DNA of 32,433 nucleotides from Geothrix sp. Lineage in GTDB: Bacteria; Acidobacteriota; Holophagae; Holophagales; Holophagaceae. Below, one piece after another: positions 7,727-17,645 of this stretch. How positions within the stretch are numbered: the stretch's first letter is position 1; every line of letters starts with the position of its first letter. The translations under genes and the position numbers were made by a program. Location: NCBI GenBank assembly GCA_031292655.1, contig JARLGO010000274.1, positions 1 to 32,433 of the forward strand, in the 5' to 3' direction. A model generated the notes under the pieces. That model made no database searches and was not told the DNA's origin. It saw only the letters and a list, made by a program, of their open reading frames with translations.

Positions 7727-10114
7727 ATGGTTCAATTCAACACCCGAGCCAACGAGATCCTGCTCAAGCTGGTCTACTACGGGCCCGGCTTGTCGGGGAA
7801 GACCACCAACCTGCAGTCCCTGCATGCGATGTGCTCGGATACCCAGCGGGGCGAGATGTTCTCCGTGAACACCCAGGAGGACCGCACCCTCTTTTTCGAT
7901 CTGCTGCCCATCAACCTGGGCTACATCTACGGCAATGCCATCCACCTGCAGATCTATACCGTGCCTGGCCAGGTGCAGTACGACGCCAGCCGCCGGGTGG
8001 TGCTGGGCGGCGCCGACGGCGTGGTCTTCGTGGCGGATTCCAGCGAAGCGAAGATGCAGGATAACGTGGACTCGCTTTCGAACCTGTACCACAACCTCAA
8101 TGCTAACCGGCTGAATATAAAACAGATCCCGTTTGTCATCCAGTACAATAAACGGGACCTGCCGGACGCCATGGCCGTGGGGGTCATGAACCGGCGGCTC
8201 AACTTCCGCAGCGTCCCGTATTTCGAGTCCGTGGCCAATCGCGGCACGGGCGTGATGGACACATTCCTGGCCATCACCCGGGAGACCGTGAGCTACACCT
8301 TCAAGAAGTACCATCTGGACAAGAAGATCAAGGACTTCGAGGAGATGCTGAACCTCATCGAGTCCAATGTCCGCACCAGCATGCAGGAGCTGCCGCCCCC
8401 CCCGGAGGCGGGGGCGTCGCCATCGCCGGCCGCGGAAACCACCATCCTCCGCCACAGCAACGTGAGCGTGGCCGACCTGGTGCCAGGGAAGGTCGCGGAT
8501 GCCCAGGAACTGCTGGAGGACGCCCTCAAGTCCAACATGGAAACGGCCCGGCTCTACTCCGAGCTGAAGCAGGCCAAGGACTCGCTGGAGAAAAAGAACG
8601 AGGAGATGAGCCAGCTCTACGCGCAACTGGACCGGGCGAACAAAGACAACCTAAAGACTCGGAAGTATTTGGAGGGCCTGGTTCAAAACATCGGCGAGGC
8701 GGTCATCTCCTATTCGCCGGAAGGGAAGATCCTCACCTGGAACATGGCCGCCGAGCGCATCTTCGGGTATTCCCGTCCCGAGATCGTGGGCCGGAACATG
8801 GCCCAGCTGGTCCCGGATGGCCTGATCGGCGAACTGGAACAGGTGGCCCAGCAGGTCGGGCGGGGCCAGGTGATCCAGGACATGGCCACCACAAGGCTCC
8901 GCAAGGGGGGGGTCGCCTTTCCGGCCAGCATCACCTACGCGCCCGTCTCCGGGAGCGATGACCGGGTGCTGGCCTACTCGGCCCTCGTGCGCGACATGAC
9001 GGAAAAGCAGGATCTCCAGGAGCGCCTGGTCTATTCCCAGAAGCGGGAGGCCCTGGGCCGTCTGGTCCCCCCCTTGTTCCACGAGGTCTCCAACCGGCTG
9101 ACACCCGTGCTCCTCGAGTCCCGGCTGATCGCGGAATCCGCCATGGATCCCGACCAGGCCGAACAGGCGGGGCGCCTCGTGAAGGCCGTGGAATCGATTC
9201 AGGCCCTCCTTCTTCCGCTCCAGGCGATCATGTACCCGCCCAGTCCCAATCCCCTCAGGGTGCAGCTGAATGACCTGGTGCGGCAGGCCGTCTCCCTGGT
9301 GGAAGCCAAGGCCCACCAGATGGGGGCCACGGTGGAATTGAACCTGGACCCCTCCCTGCCCGAAACGGCCCTCGATCCCGAGCTCCTGGTCAAGGCCCTC
9401 ACGAATCTTCTGCAAAATGGCCTGCAGGCCATGGCCCTCAGCCCGATGAAGCGCCTCCGGGTGGCGACCCGGACTTCCGGCGATGGCCTCCAGGTGGTGA
9501 TTCAAGACACGGGACCCGCCCTGGATGAGCGGCGCCAGGCCGAGCTGTTCGACCTGGCCAGCGCCACGACCACCGAGGCGCTGGGCCTTCCCATTGCCGA
9601 GGTCATCACGCGCCAGCACGGGGGGCGTCTCAGCGCCCGCAGCCAGGAGGGACTGGGGAATGCCTTCCTGCTGGAACTGCCCAGCCAGGGGGCCCAGGTC
9701 CTGCCCCCCGCCGCCCCTGTTCCGGTGGGGTTGAAGGGCATCCGGGCCCTGGTGGTGGATGACGAGACCTTCCTGCTGGAATGTCTCGTGGATGCCCTGG
9801 GTGCCTGGGGCGTGGAGGTCACCTCCAGTTCCCGGGGGGACGAAGCCATCCAGAAGCTGGAAAGCGGGACCTTCGATTTGATCGTGTGCGATATCCGGAT
9901 GCCGGGCCTGTCGGGGGTGGACCTGTTCGACTGGCTGAAGGCCCAGCGGCCAGCCATGACCCGGAGGATCCTCTACACCACCGGCGATACCTTCGACACG
10001 AAAACCCGGGAATTCCTGGAATTGAGCCGGGTCCCCTATTTGGGTAAGCCCTTCGATCTAAAGCAGCTCAAGCAAAGTCTTGAGCGCCTTCTAGAGACTC
10101 CGGTCGAGGCCTGA
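7727..10114 (+). CDS. MglA-like small GTPase fused to coiled-coil, PAS, (degenerate) histidine kinase and receiver domain
   Basis: N-term LLKLVYYGPGLSGKTTNLQSLH (P-loop), YTVPGQVQYDASRRVVLGGADGVVFVADSS, VIQYNKRDLPD (NKxD); PAS (GLVQNIGEAVISYSPEGKILTWNMAAERIFGYSRPEIVGRN); H-box region LGRLVPPLFHEVSNRLTPV; C-term REC (ALVVDDETFLLECL...DLIVCDIRMPGLSGVDLF...YLGKPFDLKQL). One uninterrupted 795-aa ORF. Confidence 0.92.
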   Translation: MVQFNTRANEILLKLVYYGPGLSGKTTNLQSLHAMCSDTQRGEMFSVNTQEDRTLFFDLLPINLGYIYGNAIHLQIYTVPGQVQYDASRRVVLGGADGVVFVADSSEAKMQDNVDSLSNLYHNLNANRLNIKQIPFVIQYNKRDLPDAMAVGVMNRRLNFRSVPYFESVANRGTGVMDTFLAITRETVSYTFKKYHLDKKIKDFEEMLNLIESNVRTSMQELPPPPEAGASPSPAAETTILRHSNVSVADLVPGKVADAQELLEDALKSNMETARLYSELKQAKDSLEKKNEEMSQLYAQLDRANKDNLKTRKYLEGLVQNIGEAVISYSPEGKILTWNMAAERIFGYSRPEIVGRNMAQLVPDGLIGELEQVAQQVGRGQVIQDMATTRLRKGGVAFPASITYAPVSGSDDRVLAYSALVRDMTEKQDLQERLVYSQKREALGRLVPPLFHEVSNRLTPVLLESRLIAESAMDPDQAEQAGRLVKAVESIQALLLPLQAIMYPPSPNPLRVQLNDLVRQAVSLVEAKAHQMGATVELNLDPSLPETALDPELLVKALTNLLQNGLQAMALSPMKRLRVATRTSGDGLQVVIQDTGPALDERRQAELFDLASATTTEALGLPIAEVITRQHGGRLSARSQEGLGNAFLLELPSQGAQVLPPAAPVPVGLKGIRALVVDDETFLLECLVDALGAWGVEVTSSSRGDEAIQKLESGTFDLIVCDIRMPGLSGVDLFDWLKAQRPAMTRRILYTTGDTFDTKTREFLELSRVPYLGKPFDLKQLKQSLERLLETPVEA

Positions 10115-10170
10115 GGTTGTCCCCTGCGGCATAATGGGGGCTTCCACGGAAGCCTACCAAGGAGTCTTGC

Positions 10171-11286
10171 ATGCAACGACGTTGGGTCATGGCCATCCTG
10201 GTGGCCTCGGGCCTTCTGGCCCAGGCACCGCCCCCTGCACCGATCCCGGTTCCCGTCCAGGCCCCCGCACCCGGGCAAAAGCCCACCCCGGCGGCTGCCG
10301 AGGCGCCGGCTCCGCCGAAGGCAGAGGAGCAGCCGCTCGAGCCCAAGGCCTTCGAGCAGCTCCGCCCCACCAAGCGGAAACTGGCCTATACCCTCTACCG
10401 CGCGGCCCTTGCCGCCCATGAGCTGGGCTACTACCGCAGCCACCCCAAGGCCATCGAGGTGCGGGAGGCCCTGGAGACCCTCGTGAGGGCCAAGCTGGAG
10501 ATTCCGGAAAAGGCCTCAAAGGCCCTTCCGGCCGCCGAGGCCTACCTGGCGAAGCTCTACGCCAACCATGGCCTCTATGACGCAGAGGGGAAGAAGCTCC
10601 TGCTCGAAGGCACCTGGAAGGACCTCCAGGGAGCGGCCCGGGCGGCGGCCAAGACCGGTCCCAAGGGCCTGGAGCCCCGGCTCCTGAAGCTCAAGGGCCT
10701 GCTCTTCGACCCCCAGGTGGACGCCATCGCCCCCAGCTGGGCCGAGCCCGAGGCCCCTGCCAAGGGCAAGAAGGCCAAGGCCCCGAAGGGTCCCAAAGAA
10801 CCCGAGGGTTTCGCGGCCCAGAAGGCCATGACGGCCCTGTGGGTGAAGCGGGCCCAGGCTTGGATCGAGAACACGCCCCAGGTCGTGGAGGTCAAGGGCG
10901 AGAAGAAGACCCGCCGCCGACCGAATCCTGCTCAAGCCAAGGCGCTGGACGACCTCCTCGCCTGGTTCGCCAAGGATGACCTGGACCTGCTGCGCGACCC
11001 CGGCTTCGGCTGGCTGGACCTGCGGCGACTCGGCCCGGTGCCGGGAGCGGGCCTGCTCACCAGGGCCGCCGACATCGCCGCCTCCAAGGCCCCCGAGGGC
11101 CCCGCGGGTGACCTGCCCCTGCTGCCCGTCCTCGAGCCCGTGCTGGGCGAAAGCAAGTTCAGTAAAGGCGAGGAGAAGCGGCTCGTCCTTGTCGAGGTGA
11201 AGCAGGGTCCTCCGGCGTCGAGCCTCACCGAGCAGGCGGCGGCCATTGAAAAGCTGGGTCGCAGCCGGGAGTTCGACGTCAAGTAG
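10171..11286 (+). CDS. Hypothetical protein with signal peptide and Pro/Ala-rich N-terminus
   Basis: MQRRWVMAILVASGLLAQAPPPAPIPVPVQ...; no recognised domain; ends just before a terminator hairpin. Confidence 0.75.
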   Translation: MQRRWVMAILVASGLLAQAPPPAPIPVPVQAPAPGQKPTPAAAEAPAPPKAEEQPLEPKAFEQLRPTKRKLAYTLYRAALAAHELGYYRSHPKAIEVREALETLVRAKLEIPEKASKALPAAEAYLAKLYANHGLYDAEGKKLLLEGTWKDLQGAARAAAKTGPKGLEPRLLKLKGLLFDPQVDAIAPSWAEPEAPAKGKKAKAPKGPKEPEGFAAQKAMTALWVKRAQAWIENTPQVVEVKGEKKTRRRPNPAQAKALDDLLAWFAKDDLDLLRDPGFGWLDLRRLGPVPGAGLLTRAADIAASKAPEGPAGDLPLLPVLEPVLGESKFSKGEEKRLVLVEVKQGPPASSLTEQAAAIEKLGRSREFDVK

Positions 11287-11301
11287 GACTTTCTCCCCCA
11301 T

Positions 11302-11331
11302 GAAAACGGGGCGCCCATGCGCCCCGTTTTC
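11302..11331. terminator. Bidirectional rho-independent-like terminator between convergent genes
   Basis: GAAAACGGGGCGC-CCAT-GCGCCCCGTTTTC perfect 13-bp stem with A/T-rich flanks. Confidence 0.85.
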
Positions 11332-12050
11332 TATTCCTCGCCCTTGCGCTGCTTCCCTTCCGGATCGAACTGGTAGCCGACGCTGCGGATGGTGTGGACC
11401 CACCGCGGGTGGTGCGGATCGTCCTCCATGACGCGGCGGATGCGGACGATGAAGTTGTCCACGGTGCGGCTGGTGGGGTAGGCGTCCTCGCCCCAGACCT
11501 TGTCCAGGATGTCCGTGCGGCTCACCACCTGGCCAGGCCGCTCCATGAGGAGCTTCAAGATCATGCATTCCTTCACGCCCAGCTGGAAGGCGCCCCCGGG
11601 CCCCTCGCCGCAGTAATTGTCAAAGTCCACCCAGTAGGGACCGTAGGCCTGACGGCTGCTGGTCTCCCGGTTCTTGTACCAGGACTCGCGCCGCAGGATG
11701 GCGCGCACCCGCAGCAGCAGCTCGCGCACCTGGAAGGGTTTGCCCAGGTAGTCATCGGCGCCGGTCTCGAAACCGTGGACCCGGTCGTCGTCTGTGTTCT
11801 TGGCCGTGAGAAAGAGGATGGGCGTGAAATTCTTGGCCTCGCGCACCTTCTCGCAGATGGTGAAGCCGTCCATGCCGGGGAGCATGACGTCGAGGATGAC
11901 CAGATCGTAGGTCTCCGCCAGGATCTGCTTCAGGGCCTGATCCCCCCGGGAGATCCAGGTGCAGGCAAGGCCCTCCATCTCCAGGTTGAGCTGGATGCCT
12001 TCGGCGAGGCTGAGCTCGTCTTCCACCAGCAGGATCTTGGGCTCGGACAC
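11331..12050 (-). CDS. OmpR/PhoB-family response regulator
   Basis: ILLVEDELSLAEGI...DLVILDVMLPGMDGF...FLTAKN...LGKPF plus winged-helix effector (DILDKVWGEDAYPTSRTVDNFIVRIRR...IRSVGYQF). Confidence 0.95.
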   Translation of the reverse strand: MSEPKILLVEDELSLAEGIQLNLEMEGLACTWISRGDQALKQILAETYDLVILDVMLPGMDGFTICEKVREAKNFTPILFLTAKNTDDDRVHGFETGADDYLGKPFQVRELLLRVRAILRRESWYKNRETSSRQAYGPYWVDFDNYCGEGPGGAFQLGVKECMILKLLMERPGQVVSRTDILDKVWGEDAYPTSRTVDNFIVRIRRVMEDDPHHPRWVHTIRSVGYQFDPEGKQRKGEE

Positions 12051-12103
12051 GGGGGACTCCTGAGATCTGTCGATCCTACTAGAATGGACCCTCCGGAGCG
12101 CCC

Positions 12104-13054
12104 ATGGACCCGTATCTCAGCATCGTGATCCCCATCTTCAACGAGGAGGAGAACATCCCCGCGCTGTGGGAGCGCCTGGCCCGGGTGATGGCGGAGCAGT
12201 TTTCGGATCCGGCGAAACCCTGGGAGGTCATTTTCACCGATGACGGCAGCCGGGACCGGAGCCTGGCCATGCTGCTGGACATCGCCAAGGCCGAACCGCG
12301 CGTGAAGGTGGTGGAGTTCAACCGGAACTACGGCCAGCACAGCGCCATTTTCGGGGCCTTTGCGGAGGTTCAGGGGCAGATCATCGTGACCCTCGACGCG
12401 GACCTCCAGAACCCCCCGGAGGAGATCCCCAAGCTCGTGGCCAAGGTCGAGGAGGGGTACGACGCGGTGGGGGGCTGGCGGCAGGGCCGCCAGGACAACG
12501 ACAGCTTCTTTCGGACCATGCCCAGCAAGATCGTCAACGCCATCACCCGCAAGACCACGGGCGTGGTCCTCCACGATTACGGCTGCATGCTGCGGGCCTA
12601 CGGCCGCGACGTGGTGAACGCCATGCTCCTCTGCAAGGAACGGTCGAGCTTCATTCCGGCCCTGGCCAACAGCTTCGCCAAGCGCATCACGGAGGTGCCC
12701 GTGGCCCACGCCGAACGCGCCGCCGGCACCAGCAAGTACGGGCTGTGGAAGCTGATCAACCTCCAGTTCGACCTCCTCACCAGCTTCAGCCTGCTGCCCC
12801 TGCAGATGCTCAGCGTGTTCGGCGTGATCACCGCCGCCGTGGGCTTCCTGCTCTTCCTGGGCCTGGTGGCCTACCGCTTCCTGCATCCCGAGGGCACGGC
12901 CGAGGGCGTGTTCACCCTGTTCGCCATCCTCTTCTTCTTCGTGGGCTGCCAGTTCATCGCCTTCGGCCTGCTGGGCGAGTACATCGGCCGCATCTACCAG
13001 GAAGTGCGCGACCGGCCGCGGTACATGGTGAAGAAGGTGCACCAGGGGAAGTAG
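12104..13054 (+). CDS. GT2 family polyprenyl-phosphate glycosyltransferase (DPM1/ArnC/GtrB-like) with two C-terminal TM helices
   Basis: LSIVIPIFNEEENIPALWERL, DDGSRDRS, TLDADLQNPPEEIPKL, C-terminal hydrophobic helices, GEYIGRIYQEVRDRPRY. Confidence 0.92.
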   Translation: MDPYLSIVIPIFNEEENIPALWERLARVMAEQFSDPAKPWEVIFTDDGSRDRSLAMLLDIAKAEPRVKVVEFNRNYGQHSAIFGAFAEVQGQIIVTLDADLQNPPEEIPKLVAKVEEGYDAVGGWRQGRQDNDSFFRTMPSKIVNAITRKTTGVVLHDYGCMLRAYGRDVVNAMLLCKERSSFIPALANSFAKRITEVPVAHAERAAGTSKYGLWKLINLQFDLLTSFSLLPLQMLSVFGVITAAVGFLLFLGLVAYRFLHPEGTAEGVFTLFAILFFFVGCQFIAFGLLGEYIGRIYQEVRDRPRYMVKKVHQGK

Positions 13055-13059
13055 CTCCC

Positions 13060-13827
13060 ATGCCCTGGGATCCCGCCCAGTACCTGCGTTTCGATGCCGA
13101 ACGGCTGCGCCCGGCCCTGGACCTGCTGGCGCGAGTCCCCCTGGAGGCGCCCGAGGAGGTCGTGGACCTGGGCTGCGGACCGGGCCACATCGCGAAGATC
13201 CTGAAGGTCCGCTGGCCCTCGGCCCGGGTGACGGGCGTGGACCGCTCCGCGGAAATGCTCGAACGGGCGGCCACGGACGCCCCGGAGCTCCAATGGCGGC
13301 AGGCGGATCTGGCGGAATGGCGGCCGGACCGCCCCGTGGACCTGATCTACGCCAATGCCTCCCTGCACTGGCTGGACGACCATTCGGCCCTGTTTCCCCG
13401 TCTGATGGCCGCCTTAAAGCCGGGGGGCTGGCTGGCCGTCCAGATGCCCCGCAACCAGGACCGGCCCTCGCACCTGGCGGCTTTCGAGGTGGTGGAGGAG
13501 GGCCCCTGGCGGGCCCGGCTGGCGCCGCTGTTGCGCAAGGAGCCCGTGGCCGAACCCGAAGCCTACCTCCGCTGGCTCTCGCCGGCGGCCAGCCGCCTGG
13601 ACCTCTGGCAGACGGACTATCTCCACCTGCTGGAGGGGCCGGATCCCGTGGCGGCCTGGACCCACGGCAGCCTGCTGGTGCCCTTGCTGGAGGCCCTTCG
13701 GGAGGAGGAAAGGGAGGGCTTCCTGGAGGCCTACCGGAGCCGGCTCCGAAAAGCCTATCCTCCCGACGACCAGGGGCGGACACCCTTTTGGTTCAAACGG
13801 CTCTTCCTGGTGGCGCGGGCCAAGTGA
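13060..13827 (+). CDS. Class I SAM methyltransferase, trans-aconitate 2-methyltransferase-like
   Basis: MPWDPAQYLRFDAERLRPALDLLARV..., VVDLGCGPGHIAKIL, IYANASLHWLDDH, LKPGGWLAVQMP. Confidence 0.85.
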   Translation: MPWDPAQYLRFDAERLRPALDLLARVPLEAPEEVVDLGCGPGHIAKILKVRWPSARVTGVDRSAEMLERAATDAPELQWRQADLAEWRPDRPVDLIYANASLHWLDDHSALFPRLMAALKPGGWLAVQMPRNQDRPSHLAAFEVVEEGPWRARLAPLLRKEPVAEPEAYLRWLSPAASRLDLWQTDYLHLLEGPDPVAAWTHGSLLVPLLEALREEEREGFLEAYRSRLRKAYPPDDQGRTPFWFKRLFLVARAK

Positions 13828-13834
13828 AAGCCCG

Positions 13835-14023
13835 TCAGGGCTCCTCTCCTTCTCCGGTCCAGCCTTCACCGTCCTCCTCCTGGGGTTTCTCGGGGACGCG
13901 GTAGCTTTCGCTGGACCAGGCGCCCAGGTCCCGGGTCTGGCAGCGCTCCGAGCAGAAGGGCTTGTAGGGGTTCCCCGCCCAGGAGGTGGGGGTGCGGCAA
14001 ATGGGGCAGGGACGGAGGATCAT
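13835..14023 (-). CDS. yacG: YacG-like zinc-binding protein (DNA gyrase inhibitor family)
   Basis: MILRPCPICRTPTSWAGNPYKPFCSERCQTRDLGAWSSESYRVP; CxxC...CxxxC pattern; start may be upstream at 14059. Confidence 0.85.
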   Translation of the reverse strand: MILRPCPICRTPTSWAGNPYKPFCSERCQTRDLGAWSSESYRVPEKPQEEDGEGWTGEGEEP

Positions 14024-14095
14024 GGATGCAAGCATATCCAGATTGGATACGGTGGTCACGGCGAAGAAAATATGAGTAAAAACATGAAGATCATG

Positions 14096-14123
14096 TTGAC
14101 AATGATTCCATATGCTTTATCCT
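14096..14123 (+). promoter_or_regulatory. Putative sigma70-type promoter for dnaK
   Basis: TTGACA (14096-14101), 16-bp spacer, TATCCT (14118-14123) in a locally AT-rich stretch upstream of dnaK. Confidence 0.5.
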
Positions 14124-14172
14124 CAGGAATCCAGGAGTGGGTTCCCCCGACCTGGACCCTAGGAGGAATGAC

Positions 14173-16068
<1,896 letters not shown>

Positions 16069-16072
16069 CTTT

Positions 16073-16114
16073 CGCAGAAAAACGGGGAGCCGCGGGGCTC
16101 CCCGTTTTTCTGCG
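16073..16114 (+). terminator. Rho-independent-like terminator after dnaK
   Basis: Perfect 19-bp stem CGCAGAAAAACGGGGAGCC / GGCTCCCCGTTTTTCTGCG with 4-nt loop. Confidence 0.88.
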
Positions 16115-16125
16115 CGAACGAAATC

Positions 16126-16142
16126 TTAGTGCATTACACTAA
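16126..16142. promoter_or_regulatory. HAIR-like inverted repeat (candidate HspR operator) abutting dnaJ start
   Basis: TTAGTG-CATTA-CACTAA perfect 6-bp arms; reads CTT-AGT-N7-ACT-AAA, resembling HspR HAIR CTTGAGT-N7-ACTCAAG with one base missing per arm. Confidence 0.5.
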
Positions 16143-16145
16143 ACC

Positions 16146-17213
16146 ATGCCTCACCCCGACTACTACAAGATCCTGGGCGTTCCGAAATCGGCCTCGGAAG
16201 AGGAGATCAAGAAGGCCTACCGCAAGCTGGCGAGGAAGCACCATCCGGATCTCAATCCCGGAAATGCCAAGGCCGAGGCCGAGTTCAAGAAGCTGGCCGA
16301 GGCCAATGATGTGCTGTCGGATCCCGAGAAGCGGAAGAACTACGACACCTACGGCGATCCCAACGGTCCCGGGGCGCAGATTCCGCCCGACTTCCAGCAG
16401 GGGGCGGGGTTCGGCTTCGAGGATATCTTCGCGGGGTTCGGCGGCCGCCCCGTCCGCCATGGGCCCGAGCGGGGGGAGGACCTGATCCATGCGGTCCGCC
16501 TGGGATTCCGCGAAGCCTTCGAGGGCACCCGCCTGAACCTGCGCGTGAACCGGTCCGAACCCTGCCTGACCTGTCGGGGCACGGGCGAATCCAACAAGAA
16601 ACAGGAGGTCTGCCGGACCTGCCAGGGCAAGGGCAAGGTGGGGGGAGGCTCCGGCTTCCTCTCCTTCGGCCGCACCTGTCCCGACTGCGGGGGACGCGGT
16701 TCCCGGGCGCCGGCCTGCCCCGATTGCGACGGCGCGGGCCGCCATGCCCGGCAGGAGACCGTCACCATCGCCATCCCGGCGGGCGTGGAGGACGGCGCGC
16801 GCCTGCGGGTGGCCGGCAAGGGCGAGGCCGGACGAAGGGGCGGCGGGCCCGGCGACCTGTTCCTGCAGATCAGCATGGAGCCTGACGCCCGCTTCGAGCG
16901 GAAGGGCCCGAACCTCTACGTGCGCCTGCCCATCAGCTTTTCCGAGGCGGCCCTGGGGGCGAAGGTGGATGTGCCGACCCCCGGCGGGCAGCAGACCATC
17001 AAGGTGCCGCCCGGAACCCAGACCGGCGCGCGGCTGCGCCTCAAGGGCCAGGGCATGCCCATCCCCCGGAGCAGCCAGCGGGGGGATCTCATCGCCGAGG
17101 TGGTCCTCGTGACGCCCTCGATCCAGGATGAGCGCAGCAAGGAGCTGCTGCGGGAACTGGCTGAGCTGAACGATTCGGACGTGCGCAAGCAGCGGAGTGC
17201 GAACCATGGCTAA
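16146..17213 (+). CDS. dnaJ: Molecular chaperone DnaJ (type I, with zinc-finger region)
   Basis: J-domain [70 protein letters not shown] repeats. Confidence 0.95.
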   Translation: MPHPDYYKILGVPKSASEEEIKKAYRKLARKHHPDLNPGNAKAEAEFKKLAEANDVLSDPEKRKNYDTYGDPNGPGAQIPPDFQQGAGFGFEDIFAGFGGRPVRHGPERGEDLIHAVRLGFREAFEGTRLNLRVNRSEPCLTCRGTGESNKKQEVCRTCQGKGKVGGGSGFLSFGRTCPDCGGRGSRAPACPDCDGAGRHARQETVTIAIPAGVEDGARLRVAGKGEAGRRGGGPGDLFLQISMEPDARFERKGPNLYVRLPISFSEAALGAKVDVPTPGGQQTIKVPPGTQTGARLRLKGQGMPIPRSSQRGDLIAEVVLVTPSIQDERSKELLRELAELNDSDVRKQRSANHG

Positions 17214-17580
17214 AGATCCCCGCCTGGGTGCCTACATGATCGGCGTGGTGTCGATGCGCTACGGCGTGCACCCCCAGACCCTGCGCCTCTATGAGCGGGA
17301 GGGCCTGCTCACCCCGAGCCGCACGGAGGGAAAGACCCGCCTCTACAGCGACGAGGACCTGGAGCGCCTGGAGTTCATCTTGAACCTGACCCGCGACCTC
17401 GGCGTGAACCTGGCCGGTGTGGAAGTCGTGCTGAGCATGCGGGATCGCCTGAACCATCTGCAAGAGGACCTGGAGCGCCTGGCTCATGCCCTCGAGGCGG
17501 CGGGGGTCAAGGATGTGCCTCGGCCCACCTCGACCACCGGGCTGGTGAAGCTGACCCACCACGGACTGCGCAAGCGCTGA
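17206..17580 (+). CDS. hspR: MerR-family heat-shock regulator, HspR-like
   Basis: [46 protein letters not shown]; start overlaps dnaJ stop. Confidence 0.85.
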   Translation: MAKDPRLGAYMIGVVSMRYGVHPQTLRLYEREGLLTPSRTEGKTRLYSDEDLERLEFILNLTRDLGVNLAGVEVVLSMRDRLNHLQEDLERLAHALEAAGVKDVPRPTSTTGLVKLTHHGLRKR

Positions 17581-17645
17581 ATTCTCCCGAGTTCTCCTGG
17601 GGGCCGGAATCGCTTGCTATGCTGATCCTTCCTCCTGGGTGAACT

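Noticed and set aside
8905-8912. G8 homopolymer inside the PAS region as a phase-variation site
   Set aside because: Similar 7-8 nt G/C runs are frequent in this GC-rich window and this one sits inside a domain rather than a linker; no independent support.
11930-13783. 617-aa minus-strand ORF antisense to the glycosyltransferase and methyltransferase genes
   Set aside because: Pro/Ala/Arg-rich N-terminus and shadow-like composition; the sense-strand GT2 and SAM-MTase motifs explain the region.
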